Source: an uncultured Sphingomonas sp.
GTDB taxonomy: Bacteria; Pseudomonadota; Alphaproteobacteria; Sphingomonadales; Sphingomonadaceae
Length of the DNA stretch: 64,000 nt
NCBI RefSeq assembly: GCF_937871615.1
Contig: NZ_CALMPA010000021.1
Location: forward strand, 62,001 to 126,000
Direction of reading: 5' to 3'
Shown here one piece after another: positions 10,496 through 18,889 of this stretch (position 1 is the stretch's first letter; every line of letters begins with the position of its first letter). The translations under genes and the position numbers were made by a program. The notes beneath the pieces are model-generated. The model had not been told where the DNA came from. It searched no databases and saw nothing but the letters and a program-made list of their open reading frames with translations.

Positions 10496-11894
10496 GGCAG
10501 CGCGCGCGCGGGCGATCGCGCTGTCGCTGCTGCCGCTTGCCGGCTGCTCGATGGCGCCCGCCTATCGCCCGCCCACAATCGCGCCACCGGCCACATATAA
10601 GGAAACTCCCGGCTGGACGGCGGCGACCCCGCTCGATGCCGCGCCGCGCGGCGAATGGTGGACGGCGTTCAACGATCCGGTGCTCGACGATCTGGAGCGG
10701 CGCGCCGAACAGGCGAGCCCCACGCTCGCCACCGCGCTGGCGCGTTACGACGCGGCGCGCGCGGCTGCACGCGCGAGCGGGGCCGATCTGTTCCCCGAAA
10801 TCGGCGCGGGGGCGCAGGCCGCGCGCCAGCGGCTTTCCGCCAACCGCCCGCTCGGCGGCGGAGCGGCGCAGACCTATGACAATTATGTCGTGGGCGCGTC
10901 GCTCGATTATGAGATCGACCTGTGGGGCCGCGTTCGCAACAGCGTGAAGGCGGCGCGCGCCGATGCGCAGGCGAGCGCGGGCGATCTCACCTCCGCGCGG
11001 CTCAGCCTGCAGGCGGCGGTGGCGGACGCTTATACCCGGCTGCGCGGGCTGGATAGCGAGGCCGATCTGCTGCGCCGCTCGGTCGATGCCTTCACCCGCG
11101 CCTATGATCTCACCACGACGCGGCACGACGGCGGCATCGCCTCCGGCGTCGATGTAAACCGCGCGCGCACCATATTGGCGAATGCGCGCGCGCAGATTTC
11201 CGCCATCGCCAATCAGCGCGCCGCGACCGAGCATGAGATAGCGGCGCTGATCGGCGCGGTCGCATCCGATTTCACGATCGCGCCGCAAATCCTTCAGCCG
11301 GGCACGCTGACCTTGCCGGGCACCGCGCCTTCCACCCTGCTCCAGCGCCGCCCCGACATCGCGGCGGCGGAGCGGCGGATATATGCCGCCAACGCCCGCA
11401 TCGGCGTGGCGCGCGCGGCGTTCTTCCCATCGCTCTCGCTCGGCCTCGCGGGCGGGTGGCAGACGACCGGCGGCGCATTGCTGAGCACGCCCAGCAGCTT
11501 CTGGGCGCTGGGGCCGCTATCGGCGGCACTGTCGCTGTTCGATGACGGGCGGCGCCGTGCGCAGATCGACATCTCCCGCGCGCAATATGACGAGGCGGCA
11601 GCCGATTATCGCGCAACCGTGCTCGGCGCGTTCCGGCAGGTCGAGGATGCGCTCGCCGCGACGCGCCTCCTCGCGACGCAGGCGGTGGAACAGCGTGACG
11701 CCGCCACCGCCGCCGCGCGCACCAGCGATCTGGCGCTTACCCGCTACCATGATGGCGCGGCGGATTATCTGGAGGTCGTCACCGCGCAGACCGAGGCGCT
11801 CGATTCCGAACGCGCGCTGATCGCGGTCGAGACCAGCCGGATGCGCGCCAGCATCGCGCTGGTGAAGGCATTGGGCGGCGCGCCGACCGCCTGA
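10485..11894 (+). CDS. NodT-family outer-membrane efflux lipoprotein
   Basis: An outer-membrane channel protein of 469 residues, TolC superfamily, NodT branch. The start at ATG 10485 gives a type II signal peptide ending in the lipobox LAGC at about residue 22, so the mature protein is a lipid-anchored outer-membrane factor. Family motifs include GEWWTAFNDPVLDDL, SLDYEIDLWGRVRNS, VDVNRARTILANA and LLQRRPDIAAAERRI. It completes a tripartite pump with the preceding adaptor and permease. Its end is only seven bases from the end of another NodT gene on the opposite strand. Confidence 0.92.
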   Translation: MPNKAARARAIALSLLPLAGCSMAPAYRPPTIAPPATYKETPGWTAATPLDAAPRGEWWTAFNDPVLDDLERRAEQASPTLATALARYDAARAAARASGADLFPEIGAGAQAARQRLSANRPLGGGAAQTYDNYVVGASLDYEIDLWGRVRNSVKAARADAQASAGDLTSARLSLQAAVADAYTRLRGLDSEADLLRRSVDAFTRAYDLTTTRHDGGIASGVDVNRARTILANARAQISAIANQRAATEHEIAALIGAVASDFTIAPQILQPGTLTLPGTAPSTLLQRRPDIAAAERRIYAANARIGVARAAFFPSLSLGLAGGWQTTGGALLSTPSSFWALGPLSAALSLFDDGRRRAQIDISRAQYDEAAADYRATVLGAFRQVEDALAATRLLATQAVEQRDAATAAARTSDLALTRYHDGAADYLEVVTAQTEALDSERALIAVETSRMRASIALVKALGGAPTA

Positions 11895-11901
11895 TCGCGC
11901 G

Positions 11902-13326
11902 CTACGGCTTGCCCGGTGGCGGCGCGGCCTCATTCGCGCCCCAGCCGCCGCCGAGCGCGAGGAACAATTGCGCCTGCTCATCCGCCACAGCGGCCTGCGC
12001 GGCGGCAAGCGACACCTCCGCATTGGCGAGCGTGGCCTGCGCGCTCAGCAGGTTCAGGAAATCGCCGCGTCCGAAGCGAAACAGCTTTTCCGCCTGCGCC
12101 GTCGCGGTGGCGGCGCTGTCGCGCGCGCGCGCGAGCGCGGCGACCTGATCGCGCCCGCGCGCATAAGCGGACAGCGCCGTCTCCACATCGCGCAGCGCCC
12201 CCAGCACCGTGCCGTCGAACGCGGCGAGCGCCGCATCGGCATTGGCCCCCGCCTGGGCGATCTGCGCGCGGACGATGCGGCGGTTCGGGAAGCTCCAGCT
12301 CATCAACGGGCCGAGGCTGAAGTTGAAATCGTTGCGCTCGCCCAATGCCGATAGCGGCCCGGTATAGCCGATCGACCCGCCGAAGCTCACCTGCGGATAG
12401 AGGCTCGCCGTCGCCACGCCGATCCGCGCGGTCGCGGCGGCAAGGCGGCGTTCGGCGGCGCGGATATCCGGGCGGCGGCGCAGCAGCGCCGCGCCATCGC
12501 CGACCGGCAGTGGCCCAGCGAGCGCCGGCAGCGCGGCGCAGTTCGCCACCGCGCGCGGATAATCCGCCGGTGGATGCCCGGCGAGCGTGGCAAGCTGATA
12601 GAGCGCCGTCTGCCGCTGCGCCGCAAGCGTGGGCACCAGCGCCTCGCTCTGCTCGACGGCGGCGCGCGCGCGCGTGGTATCGAATGCGGTTCCGCGCCCG
12701 CCACGCTCCAGCCGCCGCGTCGCCTCATAGGTCTGCCGTTCGACGCCGAGCACGCGATCCGCCGCCGCGATGCGCAGATTGGCCGCGCACGCGGCGAGAT
12801 AGGCCCGCGTCGTCGCCGCCGCGACCGTCACGCGCACCTCATCACGCACCGCGGCGACGACCGCGGCATCGGCCCGCGATGCCTCGATCGCGCGACGGAT
12901 GCGCCCCGACAGATCGAGCGGCAGCGATGCGTTCAGCGCCGCGCTGTACGAAAACTCGCCCGTCCACGGCAAAGAGGTGGCATAGGGCCGCACCGGGCCG
13001 GTGCTGGCGTCAACCGTGGTCTGCACCGTCCGCCCCGCCTCCGCCTGAAGCACCACCGCCGTCGCCGCGCGCAGATTGGCATCAGCGGCGCGCAGATCGG
13101 TGTTGGCCGCCAGCGCCTCCGTCACCAGCCCGTCAAGCACCGGATCGCGATACAGCCGCCACCAGCGATCGGGGAGCGGCGCGTCGGTGAAGGCGGCGTC
13201 GTGGCTCGCGTCGAACTTGCCCTGCGCCGACGGCGCGTTGATCGCGGCACGATCCGGGCGCACATAATCCGGCCCGGCGACGCACCCCGCCAGCAGCGCG
13301 GCGACCGCCAATACGGCTCGCTTCAC
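11902..13326 (-). CDS. NodT-family outer-membrane efflux lipoprotein (second copy, convergent)
   Basis: A 474-residue outer-membrane factor of the same family as the convergent gene ending at 11894 but clearly divergent in sequence. The lipobox LLAGC is at residues 11-15, and the N-terminal PDYVRP and DRWWRLYRDPVLDGL stretches are typical. It is the last gene of the minus-strand operon FUSC permease - DUF1656 - HlyD-like adaptor - NodT, with a four-base start/stop overlap with the adaptor at 13323-13326. It therefore probably gives that aromatic-acid exporter its own outer-membrane exit, which E. coli AaeAB lacks in its operon. Confidence 0.92.
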   Translation of the reverse strand: MKRAVLAVAALLAGCVAGPDYVRPDRAAINAPSAQGKFDASHDAAFTDAPLPDRWWRLYRDPVLDGLVTEALAANTDLRAADANLRAATAVVLQAEAGRTVQTTVDASTGPVRPYATSLPWTGEFSYSAALNASLPLDLSGRIRRAIEASRADAAVVAAVRDEVRVTVAAATTRAYLAACAANLRIAAADRVLGVERQTYEATRRLERGGRGTAFDTTRARAAVEQSEALVPTLAAQRQTALYQLATLAGHPPADYPRAVANCAALPALAGPLPVGDGAALLRRRPDIRAAERRLAAATARIGVATASLYPQVSFGGSIGYTGPLSALGERNDFNFSLGPLMSWSFPNRRIVRAQIAQAGANADAALAAFDGTVLGALRDVETALSAYARGRDQVAALARARDSAATATAQAEKLFRFGRGDFLNLLSAQATLANAEVSLAAAQAAVADEQAQLFLALGGGWGANEAAPPPGKP

Positions 13327-14204
13327 TTCTTCAGCTCCGTATCCGGCAGGATCGTCACCGTCGCGGTGCGCCCCGATACCAGCCGCAGATCGGCGGGCAC
13401 GCGATCGAGCTTGATCCGCACCGGAATGCGCTGCGCGAGGCGGACCCAGTTGAATGTCGCGTTCACATTGGGAAGCAGATTGCCGGTATTGGTCAATTCG
13501 CTGTCGCTGATCCCGGCGGAGATGCTTTCCACATGCCCCGCGATCACGCGATCGTCGCCCATCAGCTTGATATGCGCCTTCTCACCAATGTGAATCCTGC
13601 CGAGCTTGGTTTCCTCGAAATAGGCCTCGACGCGCAGGCTGTCGCGATCGACCAGCGCCATCGCCTGTTGCCCCGCCGCGACATAATCGCCGGGATGCAG
13701 ATCGAGGTTGGTCACGGTGCCCGCGACAGATGCCTTGATATTGGTGCGCGCCAGATTGAGCCGCGCGGCATCCGCCTGCGCCTCGGCCTGGGCGAGCGCC
13801 GCCTGGGCGGTGGCGACCCGCGCGAGGTTCTGCTCATGCGTTTCCGCCGCGACCAGGTTGCCGAGCGCCAGATCGCGCTTCGCCTCGCGCCGCGCCTGCC
13901 CCAGCGTGGCGCGGGCCGCCTCGATCGCGGCATTCGCCTGCTCCAGCGCAAGCGCGTAACGCGGGCGATCGACGACAAACAGCAGATCGCCGGGGTTGAC
14001 CTGTTGATTGTCGCGCACGCGAACCTCGGTGATGAGGCCGCCGACATCCGGCGTGACGCGCACCACGTCCGCCCGCACCCGCCCGTCACGCGTCCAGGGA
14101 TCGACCTCGTAGCGCCGCCACAACCATATCGCGATGAGCACCGCGACCACGACCAGCAGCAATGTCGCGGCGATACGGCCAAGCGGGGCGAGATAACGGT
14201 TCAT
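13323..14204 (-). CDS. HlyD/EmrA-family adaptor, AaeA-like
   Basis: A 293-residue periplasmic adaptor with one N-terminal membrane helix (IAATLLLVVVAVLIAIWLW), then DPWTRDGRVRADVVRVTPDVGG-like lipoyl sequence, a helical hairpin (about 95-150) and a second lipoyl half with LHPGDYVAAGQQAMALVD. This short form without a large C-terminal domain is the p-hydroxybenzoate efflux adaptor AaeA type. It overlaps the DUF1656 gene upstream and the NodT gene downstream by four bases each. Expected role: couple the FUSC-domain permease to the outer-membrane factor for export of aromatic carboxylic acids. The substrate is inferred from family only. Confidence 0.88.
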   Translation of the reverse strand: MNRYLAPLGRIAATLLLVVVAVLIAIWLWRRYEVDPWTRDGRVRADVVRVTPDVGGLITEVRVRDNQQVNPGDLLFVVDRPRYALALEQANAAIEAARATLGQARREAKRDLALGNLVAAETHEQNLARVATAQAALAQAEAQADAARLNLARTNIKASVAGTVTNLDLHPGDYVAAGQQAMALVDRDSLRVEAYFEETKLGRIHIGEKAHIKLMGDDRVIAGHVESISAGISDSELTNTGNLLPNVNATFNWVRLAQRIPVRIKLDRVPADLRLVSGRTATVTILPDTELKK

Positions 14205-14416
14205 GGCAGCCTAACGTCCGATACGAAAAGAAGAACCAGCAGGCCGAGCACGATGACGAACAGCGCGACATCGACGAGCGGGCGATAAGCGATCAGGCGA
14301 TAGGCGCCGACCATCCCCAGCAGCCGGGTCAATATGCCGGTGATGACCAGCGCCGCGAACGCCAGCACGAGCAGGCCGGGCATATAGACGCCCGCGATAT
14401 CGACCTCGCCGTTCAT
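14201..14416 (-). CDS. DUF1656 small membrane protein, AaeX-like
   Basis: A 71-residue protein with two predicted membrane helices (MPGLLVLAFAALVITGIL, about 12-30, and VDVALFVIVLGLLVLLFV, about 48-65) and a short polar N-terminus. This is the DUF1656/AaeX type found between the permease and the adaptor of AaeXAB-like operons; here too it sits between them, overlapping both by four bases. Its precise role is not known in the family; co-expression suggests an accessory part of the exporter. Confidence 0.85.
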   Translation of the reverse strand: MNGEVDIAGVYMPGLLVLAFAALVITGILTRLLGMVGAYRLIAYRPLVDVALFVIVLGLLVLLFVSDVRLP

Positions 14417-16461
14417 GCGGCCACCCCAGCGCCATAAGGCGGCGCACCCGGAAACAGATTCCGGCGCAACCCGGTCAGCGCGAGCACCGCGCGGCGGCGC
14501 ACATCGGCATCCTCGTCATACGAAAAGGCCCGCATCGCCTGATCTATTCCTTCCAGCAAAGCCGCGTCATCGGGCGGCGGCTGATCGAGTCGTCGCGCGG
14601 CATAATAGCGGCCTACCCCATGAAGAACCGGGGCGATCAACCCGGCCGCCGCCTCGCCCACGTCAACCCGCAGGTCGCGCAAATGGCCCACCGTCACCCC
14701 GACGCGCAAATCCCGAAGCGCATCGAGCATCGGGCGCCCCGGATCGTCGCCCATCGCCGCCAGCCGGGGGGCGAGCAGCCCGATCCGGTCGAGCATCTTG
14801 CTGACCCATGCGGTGACATTGGATCGCCCCGGCAAGGTGCTGCGCCGCGCGATATCGCGCCAGCCCGCGCGGATGATCCGCGCCGCGCTGCGGTCCGCGC
14901 CGATCACCTGAAACAACCCCACCGTGACAGCCGCGAACGCGGTGCCGACGATCTGCGCCAGTGCCCCATTGGCGAAAGCGACGAAATCGGCGGAATAATG
15001 ATCGTTCAGCCCGACGATATTGATGAACCCCATCATCGCACCCGTGGTAATCAGCGCGGCCCTGGGCACGGTCAGCAGACTGCCTATCACCAGCAGCACC
15101 GGCGCGAGCACGGCGGCGAGCGTAATGAAATCGGTGACGCGCGGCATGATCGCGAAGGCATAGATCGCCGCCAGCACGACGCCGATGATCGTGCCCCACA
15201 GGAACGACAGGATCATCGGGCGCGGATCATCGCTCGCGCCGAACAATGCGCAGGCGACACCGGAGATCAGGACCGCGCCCGCGCCGTCCGCCCAGCCGGT
15301 GCCGATCCAGAACGCGCAACCGAGCAGGATCGTCATGATAGTGCCCAGCGCGGCGCGCAACGCGGCGGGGCGATCCCGGTGAAACGCGCGGCGCGAGGTC
15401 TGCGCCAGCGCAGCCGCGACGACCGGGCTGACCGCGCGGCGGGTGGGCGAGCGCATCTGTTCACGCAGATCGCGCACGGCATGATGCGCCGACACAAGAT
15501 CCGCGAGCCGCGCGGCGAGGCTGAGCAACAACGCATCGCCCCAGACGAGCGGGGCCGCCGCCGCAGGCTCAAGCGCGCGCGCATCGGCGAGCAATTCCTC
15601 GATCAGCGCGGCGCGCGTCTCCACGTCGAGCGGCGGCATGGCGAGCCACTCACGAATCCGCGCGACCAGCGCCTCCGCCGCCGGGGGCAAGGCGCCGATC
15701 GCGCGAAGCTGAATGATGCGGTCCTCGGCCGCGCTCGCCAGCGGCAGGATCAGCGACAATTGATCCTGAAACGCGCGCACCGTGCGCACGCGCGGCAGGA
15801 AACGCGCGGTATCGAACGGCAAATGGATGGAAAGCTGATGCAATTCGTTGATATCAAGCGCCAGCCGCCGCCGATCGCGATCGAGCGCCTCATCACGCGC
15901 TTCGCCCAGCGCGTCGCGGGTCCATCGCTCCACATCGTCAAGGATCGCCTCGATCCGGTTCAGCAACTGGCTGGTCACGGTTTGCGGCAGGATCACCGCC
16001 TGCGCCAGGCTGCCGCACAGGATACCGAGCGATATCTCCTGCACACGCAGCAGCGCGGTGGTGAATACCGCGCCCGGCGCCTCGACGCTGGGAAAGCCGA
16101 TGATGCTCGCGGTATAGCCCGCGAGCAGGAAGACGTAGCTTCGCGGGGTGCGATCCTGCAACGAGATGTAGAGGCACAGGCCAAGCCATAAAGCGAGCCC
16201 CAGCGAGAGAAGCTCCGGCGCATTGACCAGATTGGGCACCAGCACCACCGCCGCCGTCGCGCCGAGCGCGGTGCCGATCAGGCGGAAGATCGCCTTGGAA
16301 ACGGCGGCCCCCGCCAGCGGCTGCGCGACGATATAGGCGGTGGCGACCGCCCAATAAGGCCGCGTCAGCCCGATCCGAAGCGCGATCCAATAGGCCAGCA
16401 TCGCGCCGATGAAGCATTTTGCCGAAAAGAGCGCGGCATTTGCCCCCCAGCGCGCAGTCAC
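14413..16461 (-). CDS. FUSC-domain aromatic-acid exporter permease, AaeB-like
   Basis: A 682-residue inner-membrane protein with the fusaric-acid-resistance / AaeB layout: an N-terminal bundle of about six helices (residues about 10-165), a soluble helical region (about 165-355, rich in Arg/Glu/Leu) and a second bundle (about 365-520), then a cytoplasmic tail. The start is GTG 16461 with GGAGGAG a few bases upstream. It leads a four-gene operon with DUF1656, adaptor and NodT factor. Known members export hydroxybenzoates and fusaric acid, serving as relief valves for aromatic acids, which suits a sphingomonad degrading aromatics. No regulator gene is adjacent. Confidence 0.9.
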   Translation of the reverse strand: MTARWGANAALFSAKCFIGAMLAYWIALRIGLTRPYWAVATAYIVAQPLAGAAVSKAIFRLIGTALGATAAVVLVPNLVNAPELLSLGLALWLGLCLYISLQDRTPRSYVFLLAGYTASIIGFPSVEAPGAVFTTALLRVQEISLGILCGSLAQAVILPQTVTSQLLNRIEAILDDVERWTRDALGEARDEALDRDRRRLALDINELHQLSIHLPFDTARFLPRVRTVRAFQDQLSLILPLASAAEDRIIQLRAIGALPPAAEALVARIREWLAMPPLDVETRAALIEELLADARALEPAAAAPLVWGDALLLSLAARLADLVSAHHAVRDLREQMRSPTRRAVSPVVAAALAQTSRRAFHRDRPAALRAALGTIMTILLGCAFWIGTGWADGAGAVLISGVACALFGASDDPRPMILSFLWGTIIGVVLAAIYAFAIMPRVTDFITLAAVLAPVLLVIGSLLTVPRAALITTGAMMGFINIVGLNDHYSADFVAFANGALAQIVGTAFAAVTVGLFQVIGADRSAARIIRAGWRDIARRSTLPGRSNVTAWVSKMLDRIGLLAPRLAAMGDDPGRPMLDALRDLRVGVTVGHLRDLRVDVGEAAAGLIAPVLHGVGRYYAARRLDQPPPDDAALLEGIDQAMRAFSYDEDADVRRRAVLALTGLRRNLFPGAPPYGAGVAA

Positions 16462-16707
16462 CCTTCTCCTCCGCGCACGCCGGGCGAGGCAATTGCAACT
16501 GGATCAGGCACGGCCAACAAACACAACCTCGGCAGGCGACTCCGCGTTGGCCACGCCTAGGAGCCTTGAAACACCGAAACAACAGAATCCGGGAAATCAT
16601 ATGCCCGACATTGCGGCTGGCACTGCGGCCCCTTGCGCCGCTTCGCGCAAAGTCTCACCCCTGCCGCCATGTCCCGCAAGGGCCGACTCCATCGGAGGAA
16701 TTGTTTG
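16462..16707. promoter_or_regulatory. Divergent control region between the AaeXAB-like operon and dcp
   Basis: A 246-base gap between genes transcribed apart. It must hold both promoters, but I could not pick a confident -35/-10 pair or operator. The only clear signals are the ribosome sites at each end: GGAGGAG before the FUSC gene and CGGAGGAA (16693-16700) before dcp. No open reading frame in it looks like a gene. Confidence 0.3.
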
Positions 16708-18837
16708 ATGGCACTTCGCTTTATCATTTCATCGGCGCTGCTCGCCGGCACCGCCAGCCTCGCTTTGCCCTCGTCCGCCCAATCCCCGCGCGCCAATCCC
16801 TTCACGACACCGAGCACATTGCCATTTCAGGCGCCGCGCTTCGATCAGATCAAAGACAGCGATTATCAGCCCGCGTTCGACACGGCGATGAAGCTCCATC
16901 TGGCCGAAATAACGAAAATCGCGCACAATCCCGCCGCGCCGACCTTCGACAACACGATCGCCGCGCTGGAGCGGTCGGGCCGGATGCTGGATCGCGTGAG
17001 CCTGACGTTCTTCGGCGTGGTGCAGGCCAATACCAACGACACGCTCGACAAGGTGCAGGCCGCGGTCTCGCCGAAGCTCTCGCAGCATCAGGACGCGATC
17101 AACCTCAACCCCAGGCTGTTCCGCCGGGTGAAGACGCTGTGGAACGAGCGCGCCGCGCTGAAGCTGACGCCGGAGCAGGCGCAGGTATTGAAGGTCTATT
17201 ATGACGGCTTCGTCCACGCCGGCGCCGAGCTATCCGCCGCCGATCAGACGAAGCTCAAGGATTACAACACCCGCCTCGCCGGGCTGGAAACGAGCTTCCA
17301 GCAGAAGCTGCTCGCCGCCGCCAAGGCCGGGGCGCTGGTGATCGACGACAAGGCGCGGCTCGCCGGGCTGGACAATGGCAAGATCGCCGCCGCCGCGAGC
17401 GCCGCGCACGATCGCAAGCTCGACGGCAAATGGGTGATCCCGCTCCAGAACACGACGCAGCAGCCCGATCTGGAAGACCTGACCGATCGCGCGACACGCG
17501 AGGCATTGTTCAACAGCGGCTGGACCCGCGCCGAAAAGGGCGACGCCAACGATACCCGCGCCACGATCCAGCAGATCGCGCAGTTGCGCGCGGAAAAGGC
17601 CAAGCTGCTCGGCTATCCGAACTGGGCCGCCTATACGCTTTACGACCAGATGGCGCGGACGCCCGAGGCCGCAACCGGCTTCATGCGCGAACTCGCCACC
17701 GCGACGGAGCCGGCGCAGAAACGGGAGGCCGCCGAGCTTCAGGCGCAGATCGACGCGACCGGCGGCAAATTCCAGCTCAAGCCATGGGACTGGGATCATT
17801 ATGCCGCCGAGGTGCGCAAGGCGAAATACGATCTCGATCAGAATGAGGTGAAGCCATATTTCGAGCTGCATCGCGTGCTGGAAGACGGCGTTTTTTATGC
17901 CGCCAACCAGCTTTACGGCATCACTTTCAAGAAGCGCACGGACATTCCCGTCTATCAGCCCGACGTGATGGTCTATACCGTTTACGACAAGGACGGATCA
18001 GAACTCGGCCTGATGTATTTCGATTATTTCAAGCGCGACAATAAAAATGGCGGCGCCTGGATGTCTAACTTCGTGAACCAATCGAAGCTGCTCGGCACCA
18101 AGCCGGTGGTCTATAACGTCGCCAACATCACCAAGCCCGCCCCCGGCCAGCCAGCGCTCGTCAGTTCGGACGATGTGACGACGATGTTCCACGAATTCGG
18201 CCATGCGCTGCACGGGCTGTTCGCGAACCAGACCTATCCGGCGGTATCCGGCACCAATGTCGCGCGCGATTTCGTGGAATTCCCGTCGCAGTTCAACGAA
18301 CATTGGGCGTGGGATCCCAAGGTGCTGGAGCATTACGCGAAGGATTATCGCACCGGCGCGCCGATGCCCGCCGCGCTGATCGACAAGATCAAGAAGGCCG
18401 CGAAGTTCAACCAGGGTTATGCGCTGGGCGAGGTGATCGCCGCCGCGATGCTTGACATGGACTGGCATTCGCTGCCCGCGAGCGCGCCGAAGCAGGATGT
18501 CGATGCGTTCGAGGCGAAATCGCTCGCCGCGACCGGGCTGGACGTGGCGGACGTGCCGCCGCGTTATCGCAGCAGCTATTTCCTGCACATCTGGTCGAAC
18601 GGCTATTCGGCGGGTTATTACGCCTATCTATGGACGCAGATGCTGGAGCATGACGCCTATCACTGGTTCATGGACCATGGCGGGATGACCCGCGAAAACG
18701 GCCAGCGTTTCCGCGACATGATCCTGAGCAAGGGGCATACCGAGGATTATGGCCCGATGTTCAGGGCGTTCTACGGCAAGGCCCCCGATATCGGCCCGAT
18801 GCTGGAGGAACACGGCCTGACGGCACCAGCGAAATAG
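16708..18837 (+). CDS. dcp: Peptidyl-dipeptidase Dcp (M3 family metallopeptidase)
   Basis: A 709-residue zinc peptidase that removes C-terminal dipeptides. The zinc motif HEFGH is at residues 495-499 (TMFHEFGHALHGLF), with the downstream glutamate region DFVEFPSQFNEHW as third ligand. The N-terminal NPFTTPSTLPFQAPRFDQI and TQQPDLEDLTDRATRE closely follow E. coli Dcp. The start ATG 16708 has GGAGGA nine bases upstream and gives a signal peptide cleaved after LPSSAQS, so the enzyme is probably periplasmic. It faces the M20 peptidase gene across a GC-rich hairpin. Expected job: breakdown of imported or cell-wall-derived oligopeptides. Confidence 0.95.
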   Translation: MALRFIISSALLAGTASLALPSSAQSPRANPFTTPSTLPFQAPRFDQIKDSDYQPAFDTAMKLHLAEITKIAHNPAAPTFDNTIAALERSGRMLDRVSLTFFGVVQANTNDTLDKVQAAVSPKLSQHQDAINLNPRLFRRVKTLWNERAALKLTPEQAQVLKVYYDGFVHAGAELSAADQTKLKDYNTRLAGLETSFQQKLLAAAKAGALVIDDKARLAGLDNGKIAAAASAAHDRKLDGKWVIPLQNTTQQPDLEDLTDRATREALFNSGWTRAEKGDANDTRATIQQIAQLRAEKAKLLGYPNWAAYTLYDQMARTPEAATGFMRELATATEPAQKREAAELQAQIDATGGKFQLKPWDWDHYAAEVRKAKYDLDQNEVKPYFELHRVLEDGVFYAANQLYGITFKKRTDIPVYQPDVMVYTVYDKDGSELGLMYFDYFKRDNKNGGAWMSNFVNQSKLLGTKPVVYNVANITKPAPGQPALVSSDDVTTMFHEFGHALHGLFANQTYPAVSGTNVARDFVEFPSQFNEHWAWDPKVLEHYAKDYRTGAPMPAALIDKIKKAAKFNQGYALGEVIAAAMLDMDWHSLPASAPKQDVDAFEAKSLAATGLDVADVPPRYRSSYFLHIWSNGYSAGYYAYLWTQMLEHDAYHWFMDHGGMTRENGQRFRDMILSKGHTEDYGPMFRAFYGKAPDIGPMLEEHGLTAPAK

Positions 18838-18850
18838 TCAGCCCAATCAA

Positions 18851-18875
18851 GCCCCTCCCCTTCAAGGGGGGAGGG
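18851..18875. terminator. GC-rich hairpin between convergent dcp and the M20 peptidase gene
   Basis: The sequence runs from CCCCTCCCC through TTCAA to GGGGGGAGGG, forming a strong stem with a small loop. It lies in the 52-base gap between the ends of two convergent genes and could end transcription from both sides, although no long T run follows. The same unit starts the larger mirror-image repeat at 37125-37223, so it is also a partial copy of a dispersed intergenic repeat. Confidence 0.6.
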
Positions 18876-18889
18876 ACTTAAGCGGCGTA

